DNA of 64,000 bases from Ignavibacteria bacterium. GTDB lineage: Bacteria > Bacteroidota > Ignavibacteria > Kapaibacteriales > UBA2268. The notes beneath the pieces were generated by a model. It saw only the letters and a list, made by a program, of their open reading frames with translations. It was not told where the DNA came from and searched no databases. Position numbers and translations under genes: made by a program. Numbering within the stretch: position 1 is the first letter of the stretch; each line of letters begins with the position of its first letter. The stretch spans positions 1 through 64,000 of the forward strand of contig JAAYTD010000029.1 of the NCBI GenBank assembly GCA_012518115.1, written 5' to 3'. This document shows positions 9,359 through 19,047 of the stretch, piece after piece.

Positions 9359-10510
9359 TTATCTATCGACTTCGCCAAGCACAATATCAATACTTCCTAG
9401 TATTAATATCAAGTCTCCTATCATATATCCTTTAGTAATATATGGTAACACACTTAAATTAACGAAGCAAGATGAACGGCATCTTACTCGCGATGGTTTC
9501 AGTGTACCGTCACTTGTAATGTAGAAACCAAGTTCGCCTTTTGGACTTTCACATGAAAAATAGAATTCTCCAACTTCAGGTTTTATACGTTTCGGCAAGT
9601 TTGCTCTAACATCACCTTCAAACGGCATTTGTTCTAAAGCTTGTTCAATTATTTTACAACTTTCTTCCATCTCTGCCAGTCTAACCCATAATCTATCCCA
9701 ACAATCTCCCACAGTTCCTACTTCACCTTTACCAACAGGAACATTCCAATCAAACTTATCGTAATTCAAGTAATTTCTTGTCTTACGCAAATCAAAAGGC
9801 ACTCCTGAGGCACGCAATACAGGACCAGAACAAGCAAAATTAATTGCAACATCAGCCGGTAAGACTCCTATATTAGCAGTTCTTTCAATAAGAATTTTAT
9901 TATATAAAAATAATTTATCTGCTTCTTTGATTCTTTCACGCACTGCTTTTATAACAGCAAGACAATCGTCTTTAAATCCGGGATAAATATCGCGTTGCAA
10001 ACCACCTATCCAAAAATAATTATATAAAAGACGAGCTCCTGAACATTTTTCAAAAATGTCTATAATCATCTCGCGATCAATAAAGAAATAAAGAAACGGC
10101 GTATAAGCACCGGCATCCATAACAAATGTACCTGTTGCTATTTGATGATTTGCAATTCTATTAAGTTCACATAAAATTGTACGAATATAAGTTACTTTTT
10201 CAGGTACTTCTATCCCAAGCAATTTTTCCATACCTAAAACATAAGGTAGCTCATTATTCATTGACGAAATATAGTCTAATCTGTCAATAAAAGGAATAAC
10301 TTGCGGATAAGTTGAATTTTCAGCACATTTTTCAAAACATCTATGTAAATAACCTATACGTGGCCATATTTCCGATACAACTTCTCCTTCAAGTTCAGCT
10401 TCAAGTCGTAAAACTCCATGTGTAGAAGGATGTTGAGGACCGAAATTCATTACAACACGATCCGTGTCTATATTACCATATTCAAAATCAAGTATTCTTC
10501 TTTTTTGCAT
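9359..10510 (-). CDS. nuoD: NADH-quinone oxidoreductase subunit D
   Basis: MNFGPQHPSTHGVLRL, IGYLHRCFEK, CRSSCFVNLSVLP, DLILILGSIDIVLGEVDR. Confidence 0.96.
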   Translation of the reverse strand: MQKRRILDFEYGNIDTDRVVMNFGPQHPSTHGVLRLEAELEGEVVSEIWPRIGYLHRCFEKCAENSTYPQVIPFIDRLDYISSMNNELPYVLGMEKLLGIEVPEKVTYIRTILCELNRIANHQIATGTFVMDAGAYTPFLYFFIDREMIIDIFEKCSGARLLYNYFWIGGLQRDIYPGFKDDCLAVIKAVRERIKEADKLFLYNKILIERTANIGVLPADVAINFACSGPVLRASGVPFDLRKTRNYLNYDKFDWNVPVGKGEVGTVGDCWDRLWVRLAEMEESCKIIEQALEQMPFEGDVRANLPKRIKPEVGEFYFSCESPKGELGFYITSDGTLKPSRVRCRSSCFVNLSVLPYITKGYMIGDLILILGSIDIVLGEVDR

Positions 10511-10537
10511 AATTTATTTCTATACAGTTTATTTAGT

Positions 10538-11032
10538 TTATTTTAATTTATTAGGTGTAGCATCAATTCCATGATATTCTGTAGGAGCTACATAATCTTT
10601 GCGAAGTGGAAATCCCTCCCAGTCGTCCGGACAAAGTATACGTTGCAAGTCAGGATGATCTGAAAATATCACACCAAACATATCATATACTTCTCGTTCA
10701 TGCCAATTAGCTGTTTTCCAAACGCGTTCAACAGTAGGAAGCATTGGCTTTGTTCTATCTAAAGTTACTTTCAACACAAAATAATGGTTGTGTTTAATAG
10801 AATAAAGATGATATACGACACCCAAAGAATCTTTATAATCCATGCCTGTCAAATTAGCTAAATAATCAAACTCTAAACCAGATTCATCTCTTAAAAACAT
10901 ACAAATCTCTTTGATAGAATCAGGCAATATATTAACAAAAGGATCAATTTTATCACCTTCAAAAAAACCAAGAATTTTGTCGCCAAACTTCTCTTGTAAA
11001 ATAGAAAATATCTCTTTACTTGTCATTATCAC
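10538..11032 (-). CDS. nuoC: NADH-quinone oxidoreductase subunit C
   Basis: WKTANWHEREVYDMFGVIFSDHPDLQRILCPDDWEGFPLRKDY signature. Confidence 0.96.
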   Translation of the reverse strand: MIMTSKEIFSILQEKFGDKILGFFEGDKIDPFVNILPDSIKEICMFLRDESGLEFDYLANLTGMDYKDSLGVVYHLYSIKHNHYFVLKVTLDRTKPMLPTVERVWKTANWHEREVYDMFGVIFSDHPDLQRILCPDDWEGFPLRKDYVAPTEYHGIDATPNKLK

Positions 11033-11343
11033 TACTCCTTCAAATCTTTAATTTCATCAACCGAAATATGCTTGAAATTTTGATAAATATTTAAAAATAT
11101 AGCTAAAGCAACTGCAACCTCTGCAGCAGCCAATACGATTACAAATAAAGTAGCTACATGCCCTTCTATATCTAAACCAGCAAAACGAGCAAAAGCAACA
11201 AAATTTATATTAGCAGAGTTCAAAATTAGTTCTAATCCCATTAAAACTAAAATTGCATTCTTTCTCGTTAATATCGCAAACAAACCAAACGAAAAAAGTA
11301 TTGAACTCAAAATTAAAAAATGCGTTAATCCTATTTCCATCAT
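11032..11343 (-). CDS. nuoK: NADH-quinone oxidoreductase subunit K
   Basis: LMGLELILNSANINFVAFAR; VLAAAEVAVALAIFLNIYQ. Confidence 0.95.
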   Translation of the reverse strand: MMEIGLTHFLILSSILFSFGLFAILTRKNAILVLMGLELILNSANINFVAFARFAGLDIEGHVATLFVIVLAAAEVAVALAIFLNIYQNFKHISVDEIKDLKE

Positions 11344-11390
11344 AAATATTTTAATTAATAATATTTCCTTAAAAACAATTCAATAACAGT

Positions 11391-11963
11391 TTAATTCTTA
11401 CGACGTGCAATAAGTGCAGCTCCAATAAAAGCAACCAATAACAATATAGCAGCCGCAATAAAAGCAGCTATATAATTAGTAAACAATAAGTTTCCTATAT
11501 CTTGCAAGGTAGATTCGGGAAGTTCCTCTAAAGGAACTTGTTTCCAATCACCTAAAAGAAAAACTAAAACCAAACCTATACCTGAACATGCAGATATTAA
11601 AGCGCCAATAGCAGTCTTTGTACTGTCTAAAACCGCAGTACGTTCATTAGCTTCTGTCATACGAGTTGTAAGCATAACACCGAATATAATTAGCGTTAAT
11701 ATTCCACCTATGTAAACCATAATCTGAGTTACCGCTATAAAATCAGCTGCTAACATAGCATATATGCCAGCTACACCAAAAAAGCAAAACAATAAAGCTA
11801 CTGCTGAATGCATCAACTTGTTCGCTAGAATTGTAACCAACCCCGAAACAACAATAAGAAGAGCTAAAGCATAAAAAATTATTCCATAAAAATTTATAGA
11901 AGATTGCAGTTCATTTATAAATTTCGATATTTCCATAATATTTATCTTTTTTAAGTAGAACAA
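11391..11963 (-). CDS. nuoJ: NADH-quinone oxidoreductase subunit J (true start possibly the internal ATG of MEISKF)
   Basis: HSAVALLFCFFGVAGIYAMLAADFIAVTQIMVYIGGILTLIIFGVMLT; adjacent to nuoK. Confidence 0.93.
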   Translation of the reverse strand: MFYLKKINIMEISKFINELQSSINFYGIIFYALALLIVVSGLVTILANKLMHSAVALLFCFFGVAGIYAMLAADFIAVTQIMVYIGGILTLIIFGVMLTTRMTEANERTAVLDSTKTAIGALISACSGIGLVLVFLLGDWKQVPLEELPESTLQDIGNLLFTNYIAAFIAAAILLLVAFIGAALIARRKN

Positions 11964-12065
11964 TTTTTAAATTTTAAATATAGTTAAAAATCAAACTGCA
12001 AAATAACATTTTTTTCCCAAATAGCATAAGAATTTTTCATTTTTATGCCCAAAAAATTTTTTTTG

Positions 12066-12096
12066 TTGTTTTTTATAAAAAAAAAATGTATTTTTG
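12066..12096 (+). promoter_or_regulatory. Bacteroidota-type promoter upstream of tRNA-Arg: TTG-N20-TATTTTTG
   Basis: TTG at 12066-12068 and TATTTTTG (TAnnTTTG) at 12089-12096. Confidence 0.6.
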
Positions 12097-12198
12097 TACT
12101 TCATCTTTAAATTAAAATAAAGTGAATAAGATGAAAATTGTATTTCAATATATGAGAAATGCAAATTTATTAAGTCCAGAATTATTTTTATAAAATCA

Positions 12199-12272
12199 GC
12201 GCCGGTAGCTCAGCTGGATAGAGCATCAGCCTTCTAAGCTGAGGGCCACTGGTTCGAATCCAGTCCGGCGTG
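12199..12272 (+). tRNA. tRNA-Arg (anticodon TCT)
   Basis: Cloverleaf folds by eye: acceptor GCGCCGG/CCGGCGT, D-arm GCTC/GAGC, anticodon arm TCAGC-CTTCTAA-GCTGA, T-arm ACTGG-TTCGAAT-CCAGT; 74 nt. Confidence 0.95.
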
Positions 12273-12274
12273 CT

Positions 12275-12312
12275 AACCTCATTAAACAATAGTGCTTAAT
12301 GAGGTTTTTTTT
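12275..12312 (+). terminator. Rho-independent terminator after tRNA-Arg
   Basis: AACCTCATTAA/TTAATGAGGTT stem followed by T8. Confidence 0.85.
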
Positions 12313-12350
12313 ATTTTGTCTGAACTGTGATTTATTAGGTGGTTATTAAT

Positions 12351-12415
12351 TAATAACTACCCCATCAAGCTTCGCTTGCCACCCCTTCGTGCGAAAGGGA
12401 ATTTTAAAAATTACG
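12351..12415 (-). repeat. Dispersed intergenic repeat, copy B (inverted orientation)
   Basis: Reverse complement reads TTAAAATTCCCTTTCGCACGAAGGGGTGGCAAGCGAAGCTTGATGGGGTAGTTATTAATTAATAA. Confidence 0.8.
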
Positions 12416-12431
12416 GTAAGCATATGATCAC

Positions 12432-14051
12432 TTAAGAAAGTATTTGTTTAAAAAAATCATTCCCTTTGTCATCAACTAATATGAAAGCAGGAAAATCTTC
12501 TACTTCTATTTTCCATATAGCTTCCATTCCAAGTTCAGGATATTCTAAACACTCCACTTTTTTAATATTTTTTTCTGCTAAAATTGCTGCCGGTCCGCCT
12601 ATAGAACCAAGGTAAAATCCGCCATATTTTTTACAAGCATCAGTAACTTGCTGAGATCTATTACCCTTAGCTATCATTACCATACTTCCGCCATTAGATT
12701 GAAATAAATCTACGTAAGCATCCATTCTACCGGCAGTTGTAGGCCCAAATGATCCTGACGGCATTCCTTTCGGAGTTTTTGCCGGTCCTGCATAATATAT
12801 AGGATGATCTTTCATATATTGTGGCAAGCCTTTACCGGAATCTATGCGTTCTTTCAATTTAGCATGTGCAATATCACGTCCTACAATAATAGTTCCAGTA
12901 AGAGATAACCTTGTTGAAACAGGATACTTATGCAATTCTTCTAATATTTTATTCATCTGTTGGTTGAGATTGATTTTTACTGCATTCCCTTCTCCTTCAT
13001 TTCGTAATTCTACAGGTATCAATTTTCCCGGCTCTTTTTCCATTTTTTCAATCCAGATGCCATCTTTATTAATTTTTGCTTTAATATTTCTGTCTGCAGA
13101 ACACGAAACAGCCATTCCAATAAAACAAGATGCACCGTGTCGTGGTAAGCGTACTATTCTTATGTCGTGAGCAAAATACTTTCCACCAAATTGCGCGCCT
13201 AATCCTAATTTTTGTGAAGCTTTTAATATTTTTTCTTCAAGTACTATATCTCTGAAAGCTTGTCCAAACTCATTACCTTCTTTTGGTAATTCGTCGTAAT
13301 ATTTAGCAGAAGCTAATTTAACAGTTTTTATACAAATATCTGCTGATGTTCCGCCTATAACGAATGCGATGTGATAAGGCGGACAAGCAGCTGTTCCTAG
13401 TGTTTTCATTTTTTCTGTCAAAAACTTTTCTAAACTATCAGGATTCAACAGTGCTTTTGTTTCTTGAAATAAATATGTTTTATTAGAAGAACCACCACCC
13501 TTTGCTATAAATAGAAATTTATACTCATCACCATCAACTGCTTGAATATCTATTTGAGCCGGCAAATTTGTACCTGTATTCACTTCATCATACATATTTA
13601 AAGGTGCATTTTGTGAGTATCGTAAATTATTTTCAGTATATGTTTGATATACTCCTTTAGAAAGATATTCTTCATCACCACCATTAGTCCGTACATTCTC
13701 GCCTTTTTTAGCGATAATTGTAGCTGTTCCTGTATCTTGACAGAATGGCAAAACACCTTTAGCAGAAATTTCGGCATTACGAAGCATAGTTAATGCTACA
13801 TATTTATCGTTTTCACTTGCTTCAGGATCTAAAAGTATATTTGCTACTTGTTTTTGATGTGCCGGTCTTAGAAAGAAAGAACAGTTATACATAGCAGTAT
13901 TTGCTAATATTGTTAGTGCTTCAGGTTCGACACATAATATATCTTGCGAGTCAAATTTTTTCACAGATATATGTTCTTTTGTTAAAAGTTCATATTCCGT
14001 TTCATCCTTTCCTATCGGAAATGGGTTTTGATAGTTAAATTTTTTATTCAT
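12432..14051 (-). CDS. Fumarate hydratase class I (4Fe-4S)
   Basis: [62 protein letters not shown]. Confidence 0.92.
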   Translation of the reverse strand: MNKKFNYQNPFPIGKDETEYELLTKEHISVKKFDSQDILCVEPEALTILANTAMYNCSFFLRPAHQKQVANILLDPEASENDKYVALTMLRNAEISAKGVLPFCQDTGTATIIAKKGENVRTNGGDEEYLSKGVYQTYTENNLRYSQNAPLNMYDEVNTGTNLPAQIDIQAVDGDEYKFLFIAKGGGSSNKTYLFQETKALLNPDSLEKFLTEKMKTLGTAACPPYHIAFVIGGTSADICIKTVKLASAKYYDELPKEGNEFGQAFRDIVLEEKILKASQKLGLGAQFGGKYFAHDIRIVRLPRHGASCFIGMAVSCSADRNIKAKINKDGIWIEKMEKEPGKLIPVELRNEGEGNAVKINLNQQMNKILEELHKYPVSTRLSLTGTIIVGRDIAHAKLKERIDSGKGLPQYMKDHPIYYAGPAKTPKGMPSGSFGPTTAGRMDAYVDLFQSNGGSMVMIAKGNRSQQVTDACKKYGGFYLGSIGGPAAILAEKNIKKVECLEYPELGMEAIWKIEVEDFPAFILVDDKGNDFFKQILS

Positions 14052-14078
14052 AATAAAATTTTAGAAATTGAAAAAAAA

Positions 14079-14110
14079 CATCATCTACCTATTGTTAATG
14101 ATAGATGATG
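14079..14110 (-). terminator. Terminator downstream of fumarate hydratase start region / upstream side hairpin in fum-mdh gap
   Basis: CATCATCTA/TAGATGATG stem with an A8 tract on the plus strand (T8 on the minus strand). It lies upstream of mdh's stop, between fum (start 14051) and mdh (end 14143), so it terminates mdh. Confidence 0.65.
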
Positions 14111-14142
14111 CTATAATTTTTGTTTATCGTTTAATCATGTGT

Positions 14143-15078
14143 CTATCCAATTAATTTCATAGCTTCTTTTATTGTATTTGCAACATGGTTAGCAGATTTA
14201 TCAAACAGTTCTTTTTCGTCAACATTAAGATTTAGTTCTAAAATTTTTTCGACACCATTTTTACCGATAATTACGGGAACACCTACACAAACATCTTCAT
14301 AATCATATTCGCCTTCAAGTAATACGGTACAAGGTAAGAGCCGTCTTTGATTTTTCACAATAGCTTCTACTATTTCTGCCACTGCAGTTCCAGGAGCATA
14401 CCAAGCAGAACCAGTTTGCAAGAGTTGTACTATTTCTCCACCACCTTTTGCTGTTCTATCACAGATTGCATCAAGTCTATCTTGAGCAACAAGTTCTGTT
14501 ATAGGAATACCATTCACAGTAGTATAACGTGGCAAAGGAACCATTGTATCTCCATGTCCACCAAGGACAAGTGCATGAATATCTTTAACGGAAATATCTA
14601 ATTCCATTGCCAGAAAAGTTCTATATCTAGCAGTATCGAGAATACCTGCCATTCCTATAACTTTATTACGAGGCAAATTAGTTTTCTTTAATGTTACGTA
14701 AGTCATTACATCTAATGGATTAGATACAACTATAAAACAAGCATTTGGAGAAAACTTTATTGCTTGTTCAGTGCAAGTGCTAACAATACTTGCATTAATT
14801 CTAAGTAAGTCATCTCTTGACATGCCCGGCTTACGTGCTATGCCAGCTGTAATTACAACGATATCCGAGTTTGCAGTATCACTATAATCACTTGTACCGA
14901 ATATTTTTGAATTTGAACTAAAAATCGGCATAGATTGATACATATCTAACCCTTTGCCTTTTGATGTTCCCTCTGCAATATCACATAGCCATATTTCTTC
15001 CACTAATTCTTTGTTTGCCATTACTTGAGCACAAGTTGCCCCAACGTTTCCAGCGCCGCCAACAATTGTAACTTTCAT
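14143..15078 (-). CDS. mdh: Malate dehydrogenase (LDH-like family)
   Basis: KVTIVGGAGNVGATCAQ, ITAGIARKPGMSRDDLLRINASIV, VVSNPLDVMTYV, GGHGDTMVPLPRY. Confidence 0.93.
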   Translation of the reverse strand: MKVTIVGGAGNVGATCAQVMANKELVEEIWLCDIAEGTSKGKGLDMYQSMPIFSSNSKIFGTSDYSDTANSDIVVITAGIARKPGMSRDDLLRINASIVSTCTEQAIKFSPNACFIVVSNPLDVMTYVTLKKTNLPRNKVIGMAGILDTARYRTFLAMELDISVKDIHALVLGGHGDTMVPLPRYTTVNGIPITELVAQDRLDAICDRTAKGGGEIVQLLQTGSAWYAPGTAVAEIVEAIVKNQRRLLPCTVLLEGEYDYEDVCVGVPVIIGKNGVEKILELNLNVDEKELFDKSANHVANTIKEAMKLIG

Positions 15079-15223
15079 ATTAAAACCTCAATTAAATATA
15101 GTTCATAAAAAAAATTGAATAAAAAAAGAGTATTCTTCTTATTTATCAATAACTTTGGAAAAGTATTAAAGACGTTTGAAAAATAATTTATTGTATGTTT
15201 TTTTAATTATATTCTAAAAAATT

Positions 15224-16495
15224 CTAAAAAAAATTATCAGGAATAATAGAAGCAATTGCCCAATTGTTTTCACAAAAATATTTATTGCTTAGTGTATGTA
15301 TATCATCTAAAGTCACTTGGTCAATTTTTTGAATTATATCTACCGTTTGCTCATATTTTCCAAAAACAATTTCGTTTTTTAGTAAATTTTGCATACGTGA
15401 AGACAAGCTTTCTTGCTCTATAATTGTAGCGGTTTTTAGTTGTTCTTTGGCACGATTCAATTCTTTTTTTGTCGGCATTTTAAGCATTAACTTTTGCATT
15501 TCTTTATAAATCAAATCAATAGTTCTCTTATATTTTTTAGCATCTGTTGCAGCATAAATATACCATGAACCGCAATCTGTATAGCTATTGATTGATGAAT
15601 AGATAGAGTAAGCTAAACCGTGTTTTTCACGTAAATTTTGATACAAACGCGAGCTCATACCGTCTCCAAAAAGTGTATTCAGCACAGCTAGTGGATAATA
15701 TTCTGTACTTTGAAGTCCTTGCGTTTGTTTTCCTAAAACGATGTGCGCTTGTTGTATAGTTTTTTTTATTGTTTTATTAACATAGTTTATTGTAGGTTTT
15801 GTGCGTAATTTTATAGGTAAAGTACAATTTAATTCTTTTTCAGAAAAATACTTATTTACAAGTTTTACAACATTTTTATGATTAACATCACCTACAACAC
15901 ACACTACTATGTTTTCAGCTCTATAAAAAGTTTTATAAAAATTTTCAAGTTCCTTATAATCAATTTGCTTAACAGTATCTTGCCAGCCAGTTATAGGGTT
16001 AGCAAGATTATGATTTGAAAATGTAGCAATATCAGCTAAATCAAAAATATATTCTTCGGGATCATCTTCATAAGATTTAATTTCTTCCAATATAATAAGC
16101 TTTTCGCGTTCAATTTCATCTTCAATAAATATAGCATTCAAAACAATATCACAAAGTAGTTCAAATGTTTTTGCAAAATGGTTTTTAATTGCGCGCACAT
16201 AAAAACATGTTTGTTCTTTGGTTGTGAATGCATTAGAATAAGCACCTAAAGTTTCAAATTCATTTGCTATTTGTTTTGAATTACGTTTTTTTGTATGTCG
16301 AAAAACAGCATGCTCCATAAAATGAGCTATTCCTGATATTGAATCGTCGCGAGCTCCTATATTTACACATATTCCCGCCGAATATGAAGCAGTATTCTGC
16401 ACTTGTTCAGAAATTACAACTAAACCGTTTTCAAAAACACTTTTTTCGTAATTCCCGATCTTTAGTGTATCTATAATTTTCATTAAGCAACACAA
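15224..16495 (-). CDS. M16 family zinc peptidase (processing peptidase-like)
   Basis: HFMEHAVFRHTKKR (HxxEH), followed by LREKHGLAYSIYSSINSYTDCGSWYIYAATD. Confidence 0.92.
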   Translation of the reverse strand: MCCLMKIIDTLKIGNYEKSVFENGLVVISEQVQNTASYSAGICVNIGARDDSISGIAHFMEHAVFRHTKKRNSKQIANEFETLGAYSNAFTTKEQTCFYVRAIKNHFAKTFELLCDIVLNAIFIEDEIEREKLIILEEIKSYEDDPEEYIFDLADIATFSNHNLANPITGWQDTVKQIDYKELENFYKTFYRAENIVVCVVGDVNHKNVVKLVNKYFSEKELNCTLPIKLRTKPTINYVNKTIKKTIQQAHIVLGKQTQGLQSTEYYPLAVLNTLFGDGMSSRLYQNLREKHGLAYSIYSSINSYTDCGSWYIYAATDAKKYKRTIDLIYKEMQKLMLKMPTKKELNRAKEQLKTATIIEQESLSSRMQNLLKNEIVFGKYEQTVDIIQKIDQVTLDDIHTLSNKYFCENNWAIASIIPDNFF

Positions 16496-16498
16496 AAA

Positions 16499-17107
16499 TT
16501 ATTCTTGTTCTGTTTCTACTTCAGTTCCAATAGCTGCTGCTTTTTTGATTTCTTTTAATAAATTGATTTCATCGCCAGGAGCATAGCCATTATGTTCATA
16601 AACAATATTTTTATTCCCATCGAGAACATAAGTATGTGGTGGATTGTTTACGCCCATAGCGCGTTTGAAATCGCTATTCTGGTCAAGATAAACTTCATAA
16701 TTCCAACATCTAGCTTTAACAAAAGGAGCTACACGTTTGCTATTTCTTGAATCATCAATAGAGACAGCTATAAACTTAACGCCTGTTTCTTCTTGCCATT
16801 CTTCATAAACTTCATTGATTGTATTGAGCTCTTCCAAACAAGGTTTGCACCAAGTTGCCCAAAAACTTATGACAATAGGCTTGCCATCATTGTCAAAATC
16901 TGCAGTACTTACTGTTTTTCCTGCTAAATTTTTTAAATTAACATTAGCAATTTTTTTTGTCGTTTCCTGTGAAAATAATGTAGAATTTATTAAAAAAATT
17001 GCAAAAAATAGTGAAATTGCAAAAAAATTCTTTTTCATTTCGTATATCCTTCGTATTTTTGTAAAACAAGTTATTTCAAAACTAATAAAAATAATACGTA
17101 AAAACAA
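16499..17107 (-). CDS. TlpA/ResA-like thiol-disulfide oxidoreductase; likely start at the internal MKKNFFAIS
   Basis: VISFWATWCKPCLEELNTINEVYEEW thioredoxin-fold CxxC motif with upstream signal peptide. Confidence 0.88.
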   Translation of the reverse strand: MFLRIIFISFEITCFTKIRRIYEMKKNFFAISLFFAIFLINSTLFSQETTKKIANVNLKNLAGKTVSTADFDNDGKPIVISFWATWCKPCLEELNTINEVYEEWQEETGVKFIAVSIDDSRNSKRVAPFVKARCWNYEVYLDQNSDFKRAMGVNNPPHTYVLDGNKNIVYEHNGYAPGDEINLLKEIKKAAAIGTEVETEQE

Positions 17108-17134
17108 TAATTTTATTTCGTAGGAGCTAAAAAA

Positions 17135-17860
17135 ATGAAAAAAATCTTATTTATTATCACTTTAACAATGTTTGCTTTTTCTACTATATTGGCTGAAAAC
17201 AAATTAGAATCGGCAAGTTTTATCATTACAAATTTAGACGATATTGCTAAAGTAGAAAATGTCAATCAAAATGCTAAAATTAGTTTTGTTTTGCAAAACA
17301 AGTCTACAAAAGATGTAAATGTTGTAATGAATTTAAAGAAAATCTCTATGACAGATGGACATGCAGCAGAATTTTGTTTTGGTGAAAATTGTATGATATA
17401 CGACGGTTCAATACCTGAAACAAATACTGAACCTTTTGTTTTGAAAGCAGGTGCTGCAACAGATCCAATGTATGAAAGCTATATAAAAATGCAACCCTAT
17501 GGAGTAGAAGGCAAAGACACTTTATTGGTAACAATTTACAATAATGATAACAAGGACAATGATTTTGTACAGTTCAATGCTATTTGGGATTTTTCTAATG
17601 GTTCAATTAACATAAGCAACAGTAATCTAAAGATTTATCCTCAACCTGTTACAAACATTTTACATATTATTTCAACTTCTGATAATACTATAGAAACCGT
17701 TGAATTTTTTGATTTAAGTGGTAAATTTATTTATAAGGCAAATGTATCTAACGATACTAATATATTTACGGTTAACACTGAATTTTTGCCGTCAGGAGTT
17801 TTCATAGCTTATTTAACAAGTAATGGAAAAAAAACGACAACATTTAAAGTTGTAAAATAA
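17135..17860 (+). CDS. Secreted protein with T9SS C-terminal sorting domain
   Basis: Signal peptide MKKILFIITLTMFAFSTILA; C-term LKIYPQPVTNILHI...VEFFDLSGKFIYKANV...LPSGVFIAYLTSNGKKTTTFKVVK. Confidence 0.75.
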   Translation: MKKILFIITLTMFAFSTILAENKLESASFIITNLDDIAKVENVNQNAKISFVLQNKSTKDVNVVMNLKKISMTDGHAAEFCFGENCMIYDGSIPETNTEPFVLKAGAATDPMYESYIKMQPYGVEGKDTLLVTIYNNDNKDNDFVQFNAIWDFSNGSINISNSNLKIYPQPVTNILHIISTSDNTIETVEFFDLSGKFIYKANVSNDTNIFTVNTEFLPSGVFIAYLTSNGKKTTTFKVVK

Positions 17861-17889
17861 TTTTTTGTTATGTTCATCATAAATCTTGT

Positions 17890-17932
17890 AAAGACTGGAC
17901 GTTATTTTTTTCTCTTTGTTCAGTCTTTTTTT
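17890..17932 (+). terminator. Terminator after T9SS protein gene
   Basis: AAAGACTGGAC/GTTCAGTCTTT (one G-T pair), then T tract. Confidence 0.7.
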
Positions 17933-17985
17933 TGCTTATAATTTTTACTTATATTTACTTATATTTATTTTATACATTTTAAAAA

Positions 17986-19008
17986 ATGCTTCTTGCGATA
18001 GAATCTTCTTGTGATGAAACCTCAGCAGCAGTTATACATAATTCTGTTGCTTTAAGTAACATTATTTCGTCACAATATTTTCATAGTAAATATGGCGGAG
18101 TAGTTCCTGAGCTAGCTTCGCGCGCTCATTTGCAAACTATTTCAAAAATTATATCTGAGGCTCTAAGTAGCGCTGGGGTTAGTTTTTCTGACATAGAGGC
18201 ATTAGCTGTAACAAGTGAGCCGGGTTTAATAGGTTCGCTTGTTGTAGGTTCTAACTTTGGCAAGGGCTTAGCAATAAAGTATAATTTGCCTATTGTTCCT
18301 GTTAATCATATTGAAGGACATATTTTTTCTGGATTTTTACGAGATGAAACACCAAAATTTCCTGTAATTACTTTAGTTGTAAGTGGCGGACACACTGCAA
18401 TTTTTTATGTAAAATCTTATAATGATTATGAAATTGTCGGTTTAACTCGCGATGATGCAGCAGGCGAAGCTTTTGATAAAATTGCAAAACTTTGTAACTT
18501 GCCGTATCCTGGTGGTCCTGAAATAGACAGATTAGCAAAAAGTGGTAATTGTAAAAAATATAATTTCCCGCGTTCAATGATTAATTCGAAAGATTTTGAT
18601 TTTAGTTTTAGTGGATTAAAAACATCTGTACGGTATTTTGTCCAAAAAAACTTTCCAAACGGAATCCCAGACGATGTTATTCCTGATATTGCGGCATCCG
18701 TTCAAGCTGCAATAGTTGAAGTTCTTGTAACAAAAACAATTAATGCTGCAAAAAAATATAAAGTAAAAACTATATTTATAGCAGGCGGAGTAAGTGCTAA
18801 CTCTAGCTTGCGATATGAAATGAAACAACAAGCTGAAAAAAATAATATGATAGCACTAGCGCCTGAAATGTCGTACTGTATGGATAACGCTGCTATGATA
18901 GGATTTATAGCAGAAAAAAAGTTTTTGGAAAATAAAAACAAGTATAATGCTCTTACTTTTACAGTTTCATCAAATTCATTAAGATCTTCACAATATAAAA
19001 GAAAATAA
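17986..19008 (+). CDS. tsaD: tRNA N6-adenosine threonylcarbamoyltransferase
   Basis: MLLAIESSCDETSAAV, VNHIEGHIFSGF, VSGGHTAIF, GDDAAGEAFDK-like region, GGVSANSSLR. Confidence 0.96.
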   Translation: MLLAIESSCDETSAAVIHNSVALSNIISSQYFHSKYGGVVPELASRAHLQTISKIISEALSSAGVSFSDIEALAVTSEPGLIGSLVVGSNFGKGLAIKYNLPIVPVNHIEGHIFSGFLRDETPKFPVITLVVSGGHTAIFYVKSYNDYEIVGLTRDDAAGEAFDKIAKLCNLPYPGGPEIDRLAKSGNCKKYNFPRSMINSKDFDFSFSGLKTSVRYFVQKNFPNGIPDDVIPDIAASVQAAIVEVLVTKTINAAKKYKVKTIFIAGGVSANSSLRYEMKQQAEKNNMIALAPEMSYCMDNAAMIGFIAEKKFLENKNKYNALTFTVSSNSLRSSQYKRK

Positions 19009-19047
19009 AATAAGAAAACAGATTATAAATAATAACAATATAAGAAA

